A stretch of 50,350 nucleotides of DNA, from positions 1 through 50,350 of the forward strand of contig JABWCN010000033.1 of assembly GCA_013359135.1 (NCBI GenBank). Direction: 5' to 3'. Under the pieces are notes generated by a model, which worked only from the letters and a program-made list of their open reading frames with translations, ran no database searches and had not been told where the DNA came from. Position 1 is the stretch's first letter. Each line of letters opens with the position of its first letter. A program made the position numbers and the translations under genes. Source of the stretch: Pseudobdellovibrionaceae bacterium (GTDB lineage Bacteria; Bdellovibrionota; Bdellovibrionia; Bdellovibrionales; Bdellovibrionaceae). Below are positions 43,180 through 50,350 of the stretch, one piece after another.

Positions 43180-45111
43180 ATGTCATCTATGGATCAAATA
43201 AATCAGTTGGTTATTTTTGGTCAAAGAGGAGTGGGTAAAACGTCTTTTCTTAATCGTCTAAAACATTACTGGAAACATTCCGAATTTAAGTTTTTAGATT
43301 TAGATCAAGAAATTGAAAAGTTAACTGGAAAAACGAATTCAGAAATATTCGCAAATGAAGGCGAAGCTGCATTTAGAAAATATGAGTGGGATATTTTCAA
43401 CAGTCTTATAAATAATCATAATAAATTAGTATTAACCTTAGGCGGTGGGTTTCCCGTAGAAAAAATCCCAAAAGAAATCTATTGTCTTTGGTTACAGCGT
43501 TTTTCTGACGAAAGTGGTCGCATTTTTACAGATCGTCCCAGACTCAACCCTGAACTCACGGATCTTGAAGAATTTTTATTAAGATCTAAAACTCGAGCAA
43601 TTCAATTTAGAAAAAGAGCGGACGAAATTTATTTTGTATCAGAAGGTTTAGATTATCCTAATACAATTGAGGAAAATATTTTTAATAGTAAATTTTTATT
43701 TCAAAACTTTTACCTAACTCTCTCTGAAGAAAACTACGAACACAAATTATTCTTAAAAAAAATAGGTATGTCGGGATTTGAACTCAGAGATGATTTGCTC
43801 TCTCATGAAAAAATGTATGATCTTATTAAATTGTTGTCACCTCAACATTTAATCCTAAGTTTTCGAGATATAAAGCAAGCAAAGAAATCTTTTGAAGTTT
43901 TTGATCATATAAGACTTCAATGCTCTTCATTCTCAAAAAACCATATCTTTATTGACTGGGCAATTGAACTAGGACCACCAGATTTAACTTCGAGTTTAAA
44001 GCCAAATACAATTTCCCTTCATGAGTTTCTTCCGGGTGAGGGATTAGACTTATTTTTAAAAAGACTGGAAAACTACACTCATAATTTCAGTGCAGCTTTA
44101 TCAAGACCTCACTTAAAAGCATCACCGGTAATTAGTACATGGAAAGAACTTATAATGCTTTGGGAGTGGCAAAGAAAAGATCCACTGAATAGGTCTATTC
44201 TTCCCAGATCACCTAATGGACAATGGAGTTGGTTCAGACAACTTATGAGTCTTAAACAAAAAATTAACTTTTGGAAAGTTTCTCAAGGATCTGCTTTTGA
44301 TCAACCTACACTGTACCAGACTCAAGCTTTGCCCCAAAAAATATCTACTTGGGCGGCGTTATTAGGAAAGCCCGTAGCTCATTCAAAAACTCCTATTGAA
44401 CAACAATCATTCTTCCATTTTTATAAAATGCCAATTTTTGCTATAGAACTAAGCGAAGAAGATTTTTCATTAGCTATTCCCTTTTTATTTCAACTTGGTC
44501 TACGGGCTGCTGCCGTGACATCACCGCTTAAACTCAAAGCTTTTCAACTTGTTACTGAAAATCATCATGAATTGATGAGGCAAACAACAACTGAAAATGT
44601 TCCTGCCTTAAATCCAGAGGCTCTTGAGTTTAAATCTATTAATACCTTGATTTTAACTACAAACTCAGAAAAGCCAAATGGTTTTGAAGTCATTGGTACT
44701 AATACAGATGTAGATGGCTTTGCTAAAAGTGTAGAATTTATTGAGGAAAAAAATTCTATTAGAATAGCAATTTGGGGTGGAGGAGGAACTCTTCCTATTA
44801 TTAAAAAAATTCTACCTCACTCTATCGAGTTTTCAGTTAGAAGTGGTAAAGAGCGAGATAGTAAAGAAATCTTAAAAAATCCTGAAATTTTAATCTGGGC
44901 GGCCGCACCTGATGCTGAGCCTCCCTCTGACTTTATAAAAGATCCTACCTTAGTTATAGATTTAAATTATAAAGAAAGTTCTTTAGCCAGAGCTTATGCA
45001 AAAAGCATTAAGGCTAAATATATTTCTGGAAATTTAATGTTTAAAGAGCAAGCCAAAAAACAGCGTGAATTTTGGCTTCCACTAAGTCATTTATTTACTA
45101 CAAACAAGTAG
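43180..45111 (+). CDS. Trifunctional fusion: shikimate kinase - type I dehydroquinase - shikimate dehydrogenase
   Basis: One 643-residue protein with three shikimate domains. (1) About 1-170: shikimate kinase, P-loop GQRGVGKT (14-21), DLDQEIEKLTGK, GEAAFRKYEW, LGGGFP, and lid DRPRL. (2) About 175-387: diverged type I 3-dehydroquinase, ELRDD (R203), LSFRD (R229), SLHEF (His281) and LKASP (Schiff-base Lys313); the usual glutamate of the EGG motif is not seen. (3) About 390-643: shikimate dehydrogenase, GKPVAHSKTP, AAAVTSPLKLKAF (Lys451), SINT (N488), GTNTDVDGF (D510), and a Rossmann GGGG. The order SK-DHQ-SDH is that of the C-terminal half of fungal AROM. It ends in a 21-base convergent overlap with the next gene. 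Domain calls 1 and 3 are firm; 2 is likely. Confidence 0.88.
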   Translation: MSSMDQINQLVIFGQRGVGKTSFLNRLKHYWKHSEFKFLDLDQEIEKLTGKTNSEIFANEGEAAFRKYEWDIFNSLINNHNKLVLTLGGGFPVEKIPKEIYCLWLQRFSDESGRIFTDRPRLNPELTDLEEFLLRSKTRAIQFRKRADEIYFVSEGLDYPNTIEENIFNSKFLFQNFYLTLSEENYEHKLFLKKIGMSGFELRDDLLSHEKMYDLIKLLSPQHLILSFRDIKQAKKSFEVFDHIRLQCSSFSKNHIFIDWAIELGPPDLTSSLKPNTISLHEFLPGEGLDLFLKRLENYTHNFSAALSRPHLKASPVISTWKELIMLWEWQRKDPLNRSILPRSPNGQWSWFRQLMSLKQKINFWKVSQGSAFDQPTLYQTQALPQKISTWAALLGKPVAHSKTPIEQQSFFHFYKMPIFAIELSEEDFSLAIPFLFQLGLRAAAVTSPLKLKAFQLVTENHHELMRQTTTENVPALNPEALEFKSINTLILTTNSEKPNGFEVIGTNTDVDGFAKSVEFIEEKNSIRIAIWGGGGTLPIIKKILPHSIEFSVRSGKERDSKEILKNPEILIWAAAPDAEPPSDFIKDPTLVIDLNYKESSLARAYAKSIKAKYISGNLMFKEQAKKQREFWLPLSHLFTTNK

Positions 45112-45504
45112 TGCTGAATGCTTGCTAACTTCAGGAAGACTCAAAACAGCGTTATAGACTCCTGATGGAAGTTGGTGATTTTGCATATTAGGTACTAAGA
45201 TGGAGATTTTTCCAAAAGCATCTTTATAAATAGTCCCTCTTAAATCATTGCTAGCTTCAACAGCGTAAAATAACGGCTTACTTGGATTGTTAACCAAAGT
45301 GACTTTAGCTAAAATTCCTTTATTAAGGTAGGCAGCAACGCTTACAACCGCATTAACATTTTGTGATTTACTAATTTCAAGAGATCCTTGACAACGAACA
45401 AACTCAAATCCTTGTGTACCATTACTGATAGATGGACCATGAGATGGAACAGCGAAAAGACTTACAGATGTTAATAGACCAAATACTAAAATTAATTTTT
45501 TCAT
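45091..45504 (-). CDS. Hypothetical exported protein
   Basis: Not recognised. 137 residues with signal peptide MKKLILVFGLLTSVSLFAVPSHGP, cleavage near LFA. The mature domain (~118 residues) looks like a compact beta protein with Cys at FVRCQGS and at LLVCSK near the end. A GAGG ribosome site is near the ATG. Its 3' end overlaps the aroKDE fusion by 21 bases in antisense. It is divergent from the TIGR02147 regulator, with palindromes in between, so it is a candidate target of that regulator. Confidence 0.6.
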   Translation of the reverse strand: MKKLILVFGLLTSVSLFAVPSHGPSISNGTQGFEFVRCQGSLEISKSQNVNAVVSVAAYLNKGILAKVTLVNNPSKPLFYAVEASNDLRGTIYKDAFGKISILVPNMQNHQLPSGVYNAVLSLPEVSKHSALLVCSK

Positions 45505-45548
45505 AATAACCTCATTTCTTTTCCTGCTTATATTAAATCACAACGCTA

Positions 45549-45608
45549 AATGCTATATAAAAAATATTTAAATATAGCATTGATTATTAATTAAAAATTA
45601 ATTAATAA
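45549..45608. promoter_or_regulatory. Two palindromes in the divergent regulator/exported-protein promoter region
   Basis: AATGCTATAT (45549-45558) and ATATAGCATT (45572-45581) are perfect 10-base inverted arms with a 13-base gap. Immediately after, TTATTAATTAA (45584-45594) and TTAATTAATAA (45598-45608) are perfect 11-base arms around AAA, ending at the ribosome site AAGGGG of the regulator gene. They are AT-only in part, so chance is easier for the second. Placement suggests operators for the regulator. Confidence 0.5.
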
Positions 45609-45614
45609 GGGGCC

Positions 45615-46424
45615 ATGAGAGCACTTTTTAATAGCAAAAGCTATCAAGATTATCTTCAAATTTTAATTAATCAACTACACTCAGAACGAGGTTTTCAAAC
45701 AAAATTGGCGAAAGCAATGGGCGTGCAAGCTGCTTATTTATCTCAGGTTTTAAAGGGAAAGGCAGACCTAAATGAAGACCAGGCCATTGCCCTTTGTCAC
45801 TTCATAGATTTCACAGATCTTGAAACAGAATACTTTCTTTTATTGGTACGACTATCCCGAGCTGGAACTTCAGAACTTCGTGTTTTTTTAGAAGACAAAA
45901 TGAAAAAAATACAAGGTGAATACCAAGAAATTTATTCACGGGTTCCTTCTAAACAATCTCATCTTTCAGCGGAAGATACACAAAGATATTTTGCGACCTG
46001 GATTCCTTCAACACTGCATACAGCAACAAGCTCTAATCAATATCAAACTGTTGAAAAACTAGCTGAACGTCTTGATTTAGATACTCAAGTTGTTAAACAG
46101 ACTTTAAAATTTCTGAGTGATGTAGGCCTGGTTACTCATAATGAAAACCGTTATGAGTTCTCTGGTAAATCACTACATTTCACTAAACAAATTTCTATGA
46201 ATCAAACGATTCAAATCAGCAGAAGATTGCAGGCTATTAAATCAATTGAAAAAGACACGGCTGATGATCTACACTTTTCATCAGTTTTTACGATAGACAA
46301 AAAAACACTAACTACTTTACGTGAACTTTTTTTAGAAGTTATTGAGTCTTCTCACAAAGAAATACACTCCTCTGGTACAGAGGAGTTATATGCAATGTGT
46401 ATTGATTTATTTGAGGTTGTTTAA
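45615..46424 (+). CDS. TIGR02147-family putative transcriptional regulator
   Basis: This family is expanded in Fibrobacteres and Bdellovibrio-like bacteria. 269 residues: an N-terminal helix-turn-helix region (about 8-60; YQDYLQILINQLHSERGF, LAKAMGVQAAYLSQVLKGKADL) is followed by a helical body (DUF4423-type) with a winged-helix segment around 140-185 (TVEKLAERLDL, TLKFLSDVGLVTHNENRYEF). AAGGGG lies 5 bases before the ATG. It is divergent from the small exported protein gene, with palindromes between them. The 3' end overlaps the convergent coiled-coil gene by 4 bases. Confidence 0.85.
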   Translation: MRALFNSKSYQDYLQILINQLHSERGFQTKLAKAMGVQAAYLSQVLKGKADLNEDQAIALCHFIDFTDLETEYFLLLVRLSRAGTSELRVFLEDKMKKIQGEYQEIYSRVPSKQSHLSAEDTQRYFATWIPSTLHTATSSNQYQTVEKLAERLDLDTQVVKQTLKFLSDVGLVTHNENRYEFSGKSLHFTKQISMNQTIQISRRLQAIKSIEKDTADDLHFSSVFTIDKKTLTTLRELFLEVIESSHKEIHSSGTEELYAMCIDLFEVV

Positions 46425-46747
46425 GCCCCATTTTGATGATGTTGATCTATTTGATTGAGTTGTTGATTAATCGTGCTGATTTTCTTAGAAATTTGGTTCC
46501 GTTTTTCAATTAAATTTATTAAATAATCAACAGATTCTTTGTTCTTAACAAGTTTTTCGAGCTCGCTATTGATAGATTTCACTTCATGATCAAGCAATTT
46601 TTTATGAAGTCCCATACTTTGGAGTAAATCTTGATTGTCGAGATCCAAATGGTTTTGTTCGCTATTTTTTTCACTTAGATTTTCGTGTAACTTTTTTAAG
46701 CCATCCCTAATGGCATCAATTATTGAGTGACTACTGTCATCTCCCAT
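46421..46747 (-). CDS. Small coiled-coil protein, unknown
   Basis: Not recognised. 108 residues, highly charged and almost all helical: residues 30-100 look like a continuous coiled coil (LLDHEVKSINSELEKLVKN, LIEKRNQISKKISTI). There is no signal peptide, TM or cysteine, so it is likely cytoplasmic. The C-terminus (NQIDQHHQNGA) is His/Gln-rich. The ATG is preceded by no good ribosome site. It is convergent with the TIGR02147 gene (4-base overlap) and has a 500+ base empty region upstream. Confidence 0.5.
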   Translation of the reverse strand: MGDDSSHSIIDAIRDGLKKLHENLSEKNSEQNHLDLDNQDLLQSMGLHKKLLDHEVKSINSELEKLVKNKESVDYLINLIEKRNQISKKISTINQQLNQIDQHHQNGA

Positions 46748-47308
46748 ACTTTATTTAAACTCCCGGCTTGAGCCTTACCTAGAACCTAACTACCTCACAA
46801 ACTATTTATGAAAGCTCCGTTCTAAAGACACAACTCCACTACACAGATATGCAGTACATTCATGTCTCACTATGATAATAACATAGCTTGGGTGTATTGA
46901 TCCATACTGAGACTAAATAATATTTTTTAATGACTTTTTTAACCTCAAAACTTGATAATTTAGCTATTATCTCAAAATATCCTGCTGCACCCTCACAAAA
47001 AGGTCTAGTTACAAGTTCATGACACCCTCTTATTACTTACTTTTTAACAAATTAGATACACAGTCATATATAAAATTCGATTTCATGTTTTGAAATTCCG
47101 AAGTCCTTCCTAGGCCATTTAGTTGAACATCAATTAAAATTAAATAATCTTAAATTTGGTCCAATTCTTAGATTAGGTGACTAAGATGAGCAAATTATGG
47201 AGAGATCTACGAATGAAAAAGGAAAAACTTTTAAATTATTTTCTAAATTAGAAAAATCATTTCCTCCTTTTACAAGACTATCCTATCATGCGCATAAAGG
47301 GGAATTTT
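46748..47308. other. Long intergenic stretch with no convincing gene
   Basis: About 560 bases, the longest gap in this dense window. I see no tRNA, transposon end, CRISPR or strong inverted repeat. Only very short frames occur (for example a 21-codon one at 47186-47251 that starts MSKLWRDLRMK, with a weak AGGTG site). Because it lies upstream of both the coiled-coil gene (minus) and the lipoprotein gene (plus), it must hold their promoters; a small RNA would also fit but is not demonstrated. Confidence 0.5.
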
Positions 47309-47584
47309 ATGAAAATAATTATTTACTTAATGAGCTTTTGTTTTTTGTTATTTACTTCAGCATGTAATTCTTCATCCAAATCAGAAGATCATTCTGATTC
47401 TTATAATTTCAGTGTGAATGGCTGTGAAACAAAAGAGCACAAGTTTACTGGTAATAGCGCAGAAGAGGTTAAAAATCAAATTTGTGCAGCTTTAAAAGAT
47501 AGCCGTATTAACAACAGCTGCGCCACCGAACTTCGCTATGAAATGTTTAAACAAAAATGTTCAGGAATGGATTGGTATAATTAA
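47309..47584 (+). CDS. Small lipoprotein, unknown function
   Basis: The ATG at 47309 is chosen because AAAGGGG lies about 6 bases upstream; the frame begins seven codons earlier. 91 residues with a lipoprotein signal: MKIIIYLMSFCFLLFTSACN, lipobox TSAC, so the lipidated Cys is residue 19. The +2 residue is Asn, not Asp, so outer-membrane sorting is expected by the Lol rule. The ~70-residue mature part has four more cysteines (NGCETKE, NQICAAL, NSCATEL, QKCSGM), enough for two disulfides. No family recognised. It is convergent with ribD, with a 10-base gap. Confidence 0.7.
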   Translation: MKIIIYLMSFCFLLFTSACNSSSKSEDHSDSYNFSVNGCETKEHKFTGNSAEEVKNQICAALKDSRINNSCATELRYEMFKQKCSGMDWYN

Positions 47585-47594
47585 TTATTAAAGA

Positions 47595-48848
47595 TCAATT
47601 GTAATTACCTGAAATTCCGCTCAATAAAAGATCTGCTCCAAAAGAAAAACTTTTGGAGTAATTTAACCTAATCTTGTTTTCCATAGAATGATTGACTATA
47701 GCTTCGCTGTAGCTCTGTCCTTGTCCTAAAATGATTGGAGCAATAAATGTATAAATCCTTTGCCATTCACAGTTTTTAAGAAAAAACTGAATAGTTTTAG
47801 CACCACCCTCAATCAATACAGATTTAAGACCTTTATCAAACAATTTGTCATTTATTTTCAAAGGATCATAAAACCCTTTAGTTTTATCCAGAAAAATAAT
47901 ATTTGATACTTTCGATTCCAAAATAGACTCAAACTGCTTAGTGGGATTAATTCTTTTGGATTCTAACTCATCAATTAAGTAATAAATATTTTCTGATTGG
48001 TGAACTTCTGTAAACTGAAACTCTTTCTCTTTTACTAAAACTTTTCCATAAGGATCAAAGATGACAATTTTACTTTTTTTATCTACATTCTCCATTCGAA
48101 TATTCAACAACGGATTATCTTCAACAATAGTATTGGCACCTACCATAGTAGCATCGTGAATACTCCTTAAAAAATGAGAATATTCTCTTGAAAGTGGATT
48201 TGTAATCCACTTACTTTCTCCGTTCAATAAAGCTGTTTTACCATCAAGACTTTGGGCCCATTTTAATGATAAAAAAGTTTTTTTAAAACGAAAATTAAAT
48301 AAAAAAATTTCAGCAACTTCCTCAAGTTCTTGAGTCAAATCTAAATCATATCCAGCAGGATTGTACAAATGAACTTCTTTACCTGCTGTTTTTAAAATTT
48401 CAGCACCAGCTCCAGCTACCAGAGGATTTGGATCCTTCAATCCATAGGTAACTTTTTTAATCGGTAAATTAGCTAAAGTTTTAGCACAAGATGGAGTTTT
48501 TCCTTGGTGAGCACAAGGTTCAAGGGTGACAATTACATGTGCTTCTTTCAGTTGCTCTTCCGTCAAACCATTAAGTGCATTCACTTCGGCATGAGGGCCA
48601 CCATAAAACTCATGGTGACCTTTAGCAAGAAACCTCCCATGCTGATCAAGCACCACACAACCAACACAAGGATTAGGGGCGACTCTTTGACTTCCTCGAT
48701 AAGCTTCAAAGATAGCTAAAGCCAAAGCTTCATTAGTTGTTAGTGAAAAATCGATTTGATGATCTGTTGCAAGTAATCTTAATTCAGATGAAAATGACTC
48801 CAATAACAATTTCGCTCTAAAATCAATATTAGTACTATTTAAAATCAA
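47595..48848 (-). CDS. ribD: Riboflavin biosynthesis deaminase-reductase RibD
   Basis: Bifunctional: deaminates the pyrimidine intermediate and reduces its ribosyl side chain. The N-terminal deaminase domain (about 35-180) has the zinc site HAEVNAL (H86, E88) and PCAHQGKTPSC (C112, C121). The C-terminal reductase (about 190-417) shows LSLKWAQSLDGKTAL, DATMVGANTIVEDNPLL, and VLIEGGAKTIQFFL. It is 417 residues, long at the N-terminus (typical 360-380). The start is TTG with GGAG about 5 bases upstream. No FMN riboswitch fits in the 28 bases before it; the gene follows hmgA on the same strand, so it may be the distal gene of that operon. Confidence 0.93.
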   Translation of the reverse strand: MILNSTNIDFRAKLLLESFSSELRLLATDHQIDFSLTTNEALALAIFEAYRGSQRVAPNPCVGCVVLDQHGRFLAKGHHEFYGGPHAEVNALNGLTEEQLKEAHVIVTLEPCAHQGKTPSCAKTLANLPIKKVTYGLKDPNPLVAGAGAEILKTAGKEVHLYNPAGYDLDLTQELEEVAEIFLFNFRFKKTFLSLKWAQSLDGKTALLNGESKWITNPLSREYSHFLRSIHDATMVGANTIVEDNPLLNIRMENVDKKSKIVIFDPYGKVLVKEKEFQFTEVHQSENIYYLIDELESKRINPTKQFESILESKVSNIIFLDKTKGFYDPLKINDKLFDKGLKSVLIEGGAKTIQFFLKNCEWQRIYTFIAPIILGQGQSYSEAIVNHSMENKIRLNYSKSFSFGADLLLSGISGNYN

Positions 48849-48876
48849 AGTTTCTCCAAATCAGATTTTTTTTAAA

Positions 48877-49986
48877 CTACTTCTTCATCCAACTTTGCCA
48901 GTAATTAGTTATTTCAACCTTCTCAATTCCTGTATCAATATTCAATGGCTGCCAAGTATCAATCATGACAGCAACTTCGTCAGTATGAGTTTTACTTCCA
49001 ATCCCTTGAACTGCTTTAGGATGAGGTCCATGCGGGAAACCGGCCGGATGTAAAGTAGCCATTCCTGCATGTAAATTGTCACGACTAAAAAAATTCCCAG
49101 CGTGATAAAATAAAACCTCGTCGTAATCAATATTCTGATGATAAAAAGGAACTTTCAAGGCATCAGCATCTGTTTCCAATGGTCGTGGTAAAAAAGTACA
49201 AACTACAAAACCATTTGCAACAAATGTAGTATGAGCACTTGGAGGCAAATGGACTCTGGCTGAAAGCATTGGCATCATGTCTTTTATATGTAAAGTAACA
49301 GGGAAAAAATCGCCTTTCCACCCAACGGTATCATAAACACAATCATCATATAAAAATTTAGTGATTGTCTGAGCCCGTTTCACCTCTATCGTTTTTACAT
49401 TTAGATTTAATTCTTTTTTTCTTGTGTGCATCAATTCTAAATCAGGTTTTCCAAAAGCTGCTGGATCATAAAAAGCATTTCTACCAACCATACCTCTATC
49501 TGGTTCGCGATAACTACTTGTTTTTGATTCAATCACCAAAAATTTAGACTCTTCACTAGCTACAAAAGTATGCTGACAGCACTTCGGTAACAAAATATAT
49601 TGCCCAGGAGAATAAGTTAATAAACCATATTCTGTGAAAACCTCACCACTACCAAGATGACAAAAATAAAGTGTATCTCCATCTGCATTTCGAAATGACT
49701 TAAGCTCCTCGTTAGTTTTCTTTGGAACCCACATTTGATAAATGCCTGCATCTGAATTATAAAATAATCTTTGCCATTGATGATACTGCTTCGCTAGTTC
49801 AACCAAGTCATATAGGTGGGGCTTTAAAGGACCTTCAATATACTTCCAACGAGTACTTGGTTGTGGTTTAATCAAATGAGAAACTGGCCCAAAGAATCCT
49901 TTACGTCCTTGTTCTTCCTCGAAATGATTTTCAGGAATGCCTTTGTGCCCTTGAGTTGTGAAATTACCCTGTTGATATTGGTGCAT
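48877..49986 (-). CDS. hmgA: Homogentisate 1,2-dioxygenase
   Basis: Cleaves homogentisate to maleylacetoacetate using non-haem Fe(II), the ring-opening step of tyrosine breakdown. Motifs of the bacterial form: RLFYNSDAGIYQMWVP, GLLTYSPGQYILLP, and the iron-site region DEVLFYHAGNFFSRDN followed by HAGMATLHPAGFPHGPHP. 369 residues, near the size of short bacterial forms (about 380). AAAGGAG precedes the ATG. The HPPD gene is 11 bases upstream, so hppD-hmgA form one operon. Confidence 0.93.
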   Translation of the reverse strand: MHQYQQGNFTTQGHKGIPENHFEEEQGRKGFFGPVSHLIKPQPSTRWKYIEGPLKPHLYDLVELAKQYHQWQRLFYNSDAGIYQMWVPKKTNEELKSFRNADGDTLYFCHLGSGEVFTEYGLLTYSPGQYILLPKCCQHTFVASEESKFLVIESKTSSYREPDRGMVGRNAFYDPAAFGKPDLELMHTRKKELNLNVKTIEVKRAQTITKFLYDDCVYDTVGWKGDFFPVTLHIKDMMPMLSARVHLPPSAHTTFVANGFVVCTFLPRPLETDADALKVPFYHQNIDYDEVLFYHAGNFFSRDNLHAGMATLHPAGFPHGPHPKAVQGIGSKTHTDEVAVMIDTWQPLNIDTGIEKVEITNYWQSWMKK

Positions 49987-49997
49987 AATTTCTCCTT

Positions 49998-50350
49998 TTA
50001 TAAATAACCACGTAGTTGTTGATCGCGCTCAATGGCATCAAATAAAGCTTGGAAATTCCCTTCTCCAAAGCCAAAATGATTTTTTCTTTGAATGATTTCA
50101 TAAAAAATCGGTCCAATCACATTTTTAGTAAAAATTTGCAGTAAATAGCCATCATGATCTCCATCTACAAGAATGGCATTCTTTTGAAGTCTTGCCACAT
50201 CCTCGGTCACATTAGGCAAACGATCTTTCATCATATCATAATAAGTCTGCGGAGGAGGTGTTAAGTATTCTAAATTTTGACTTTTGCTTGTTTCCAAAGT
50301 GTTCACAATATCATTGGTAATTAAAGCTAAATGCTGGATTCCAGAACCTT
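49998..50350 (-). CDS. hppD: 4-hydroxyphenylpyruvate dioxygenase, C-terminal part (cut by window end)
   Basis: The frame is open to the window end, so only about 117 C-terminal residues are seen; the start lies beyond 50350. The visible part has GSGIQHLALITNDIV (metal-ligand His region of the second vicinal-oxygen-chelate module), YYDMMKDRL, KNAILVDGDHDGYLLQIFTK, and IFYEIIQRKNHFGFGEGNF, where the late Glu is an iron ligand and the FGxGNF block is a family signature. It makes homogentisate from 4-hydroxyphenylpyruvate, feeding HmgA directly downstream. Confidence 0.93.
   Translation of the reverse strand, partial: GSGIQHLALITNDIVNTLETSKSQNLEYLTPPPQTYYDMMKDRLPNVTEDVARLQKNAILVDGDHDGYLLQIFTKNVIGPIFYEIIQRKNHFGFGEGNFQALFDAIERDQQLRGYL

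Noticed and set aside
47186-47251. 21-codon frame MSKLWRDLRMK... upstream of the lipoprotein
   Set aside because: It is too short, with only a weak ribosome site and no conservation evidence.
48849-48876. FMN riboswitch in front of ribD
   Set aside because: Only 28 bases separate ribD from the upstream gene, too short for the element.

Overview
The window is AT-rich, gene-dense bacterial DNA with short gaps, several gene overlaps and no rRNA, tRNA, CRISPR array or intact insertion sequence that I could see. Gene content suggests a Gram-negative member of the Bdellovibrio/Bacteriovorax-like lineage. Pointers are a TIGR02147-type regulator, a TraR/DksA-like protein without its zinc finger, several orphan exported proteins, an LPS heptose epimerase (HldD) and a biosynthetic SpeA. 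This placement is inference, not proof.

Layout. 1-5.2 kb: the start of a histidine phosphatase, trmB, a frameshifted metabolite:H+ symporter, a small exported protein, a CDF metal exporter with a cysteine tail, and a REC-GGDEF response regulator. 5.2-10.1 kb: speA behind a long nested hairpin, then an overlapping pair of exported proteins on the minus strand, one a PIN-like putative nuclease and the other a large protein with a hydrophobic core. 10.3-17.3 kb: a second broken MFS transporter, a lytic transglycosylase, an OppABC-like peptide importer without ATPases, and a divergent agmatinase-like ureohydrolase. 17.3-30.1 kb: a DksA-like protein, a TetR regulator divergent from a penicillin-binding transpeptidase, fxsA, exonuclease III, a peroxiredoxin, an ATP-grasp-like protein, CorA, a SelO-like pseudokinase, an esterase and an S41 protease. 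30.3-36 kb: hldD, a long aromatic amino acid hydroxylase, a TrmJ-like methyltransferase and a large orphan exported protein.

36.2-45.1 kb is one tightly packed plus-strand operon for the shikimate-to-tyrosine route: chorismate mutase/prephenate dehydrogenase, DAHP synthase, EPSP synthase, chorismate synthase, an aminotransferase, dehydroquinate synthase, and a single 643-residue protein that fuses shikimate kinase, type I dehydroquinase and shikimate dehydrogenase. Together these cover every step from PEP plus erythrose-4-phosphate to chorismate and on to tyrosine. 45.1-50.35 kb: a TIGR02147 regulator with palindromes upstream, small orphan proteins, ribD, and homogentisate dioxygenase with 4-hydroxyphenylpyruvate dioxygenase (cut by the window end). 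The window therefore holds both synthesis of tyrosine and the start of its breakdown (Phe to Tyr to 4-hydroxyphenylpyruvate to homogentisate to maleylacetoacetate).

The most noteworthy items are the AroK-AroD-AroE fusion, the exported PIN-like/large-protein pair at 7.6-10.1 kb, the nested hairpin before speA, the SelO-like protein with a changed active-site lysine, and two MFS transporters each broken by a single lesion.
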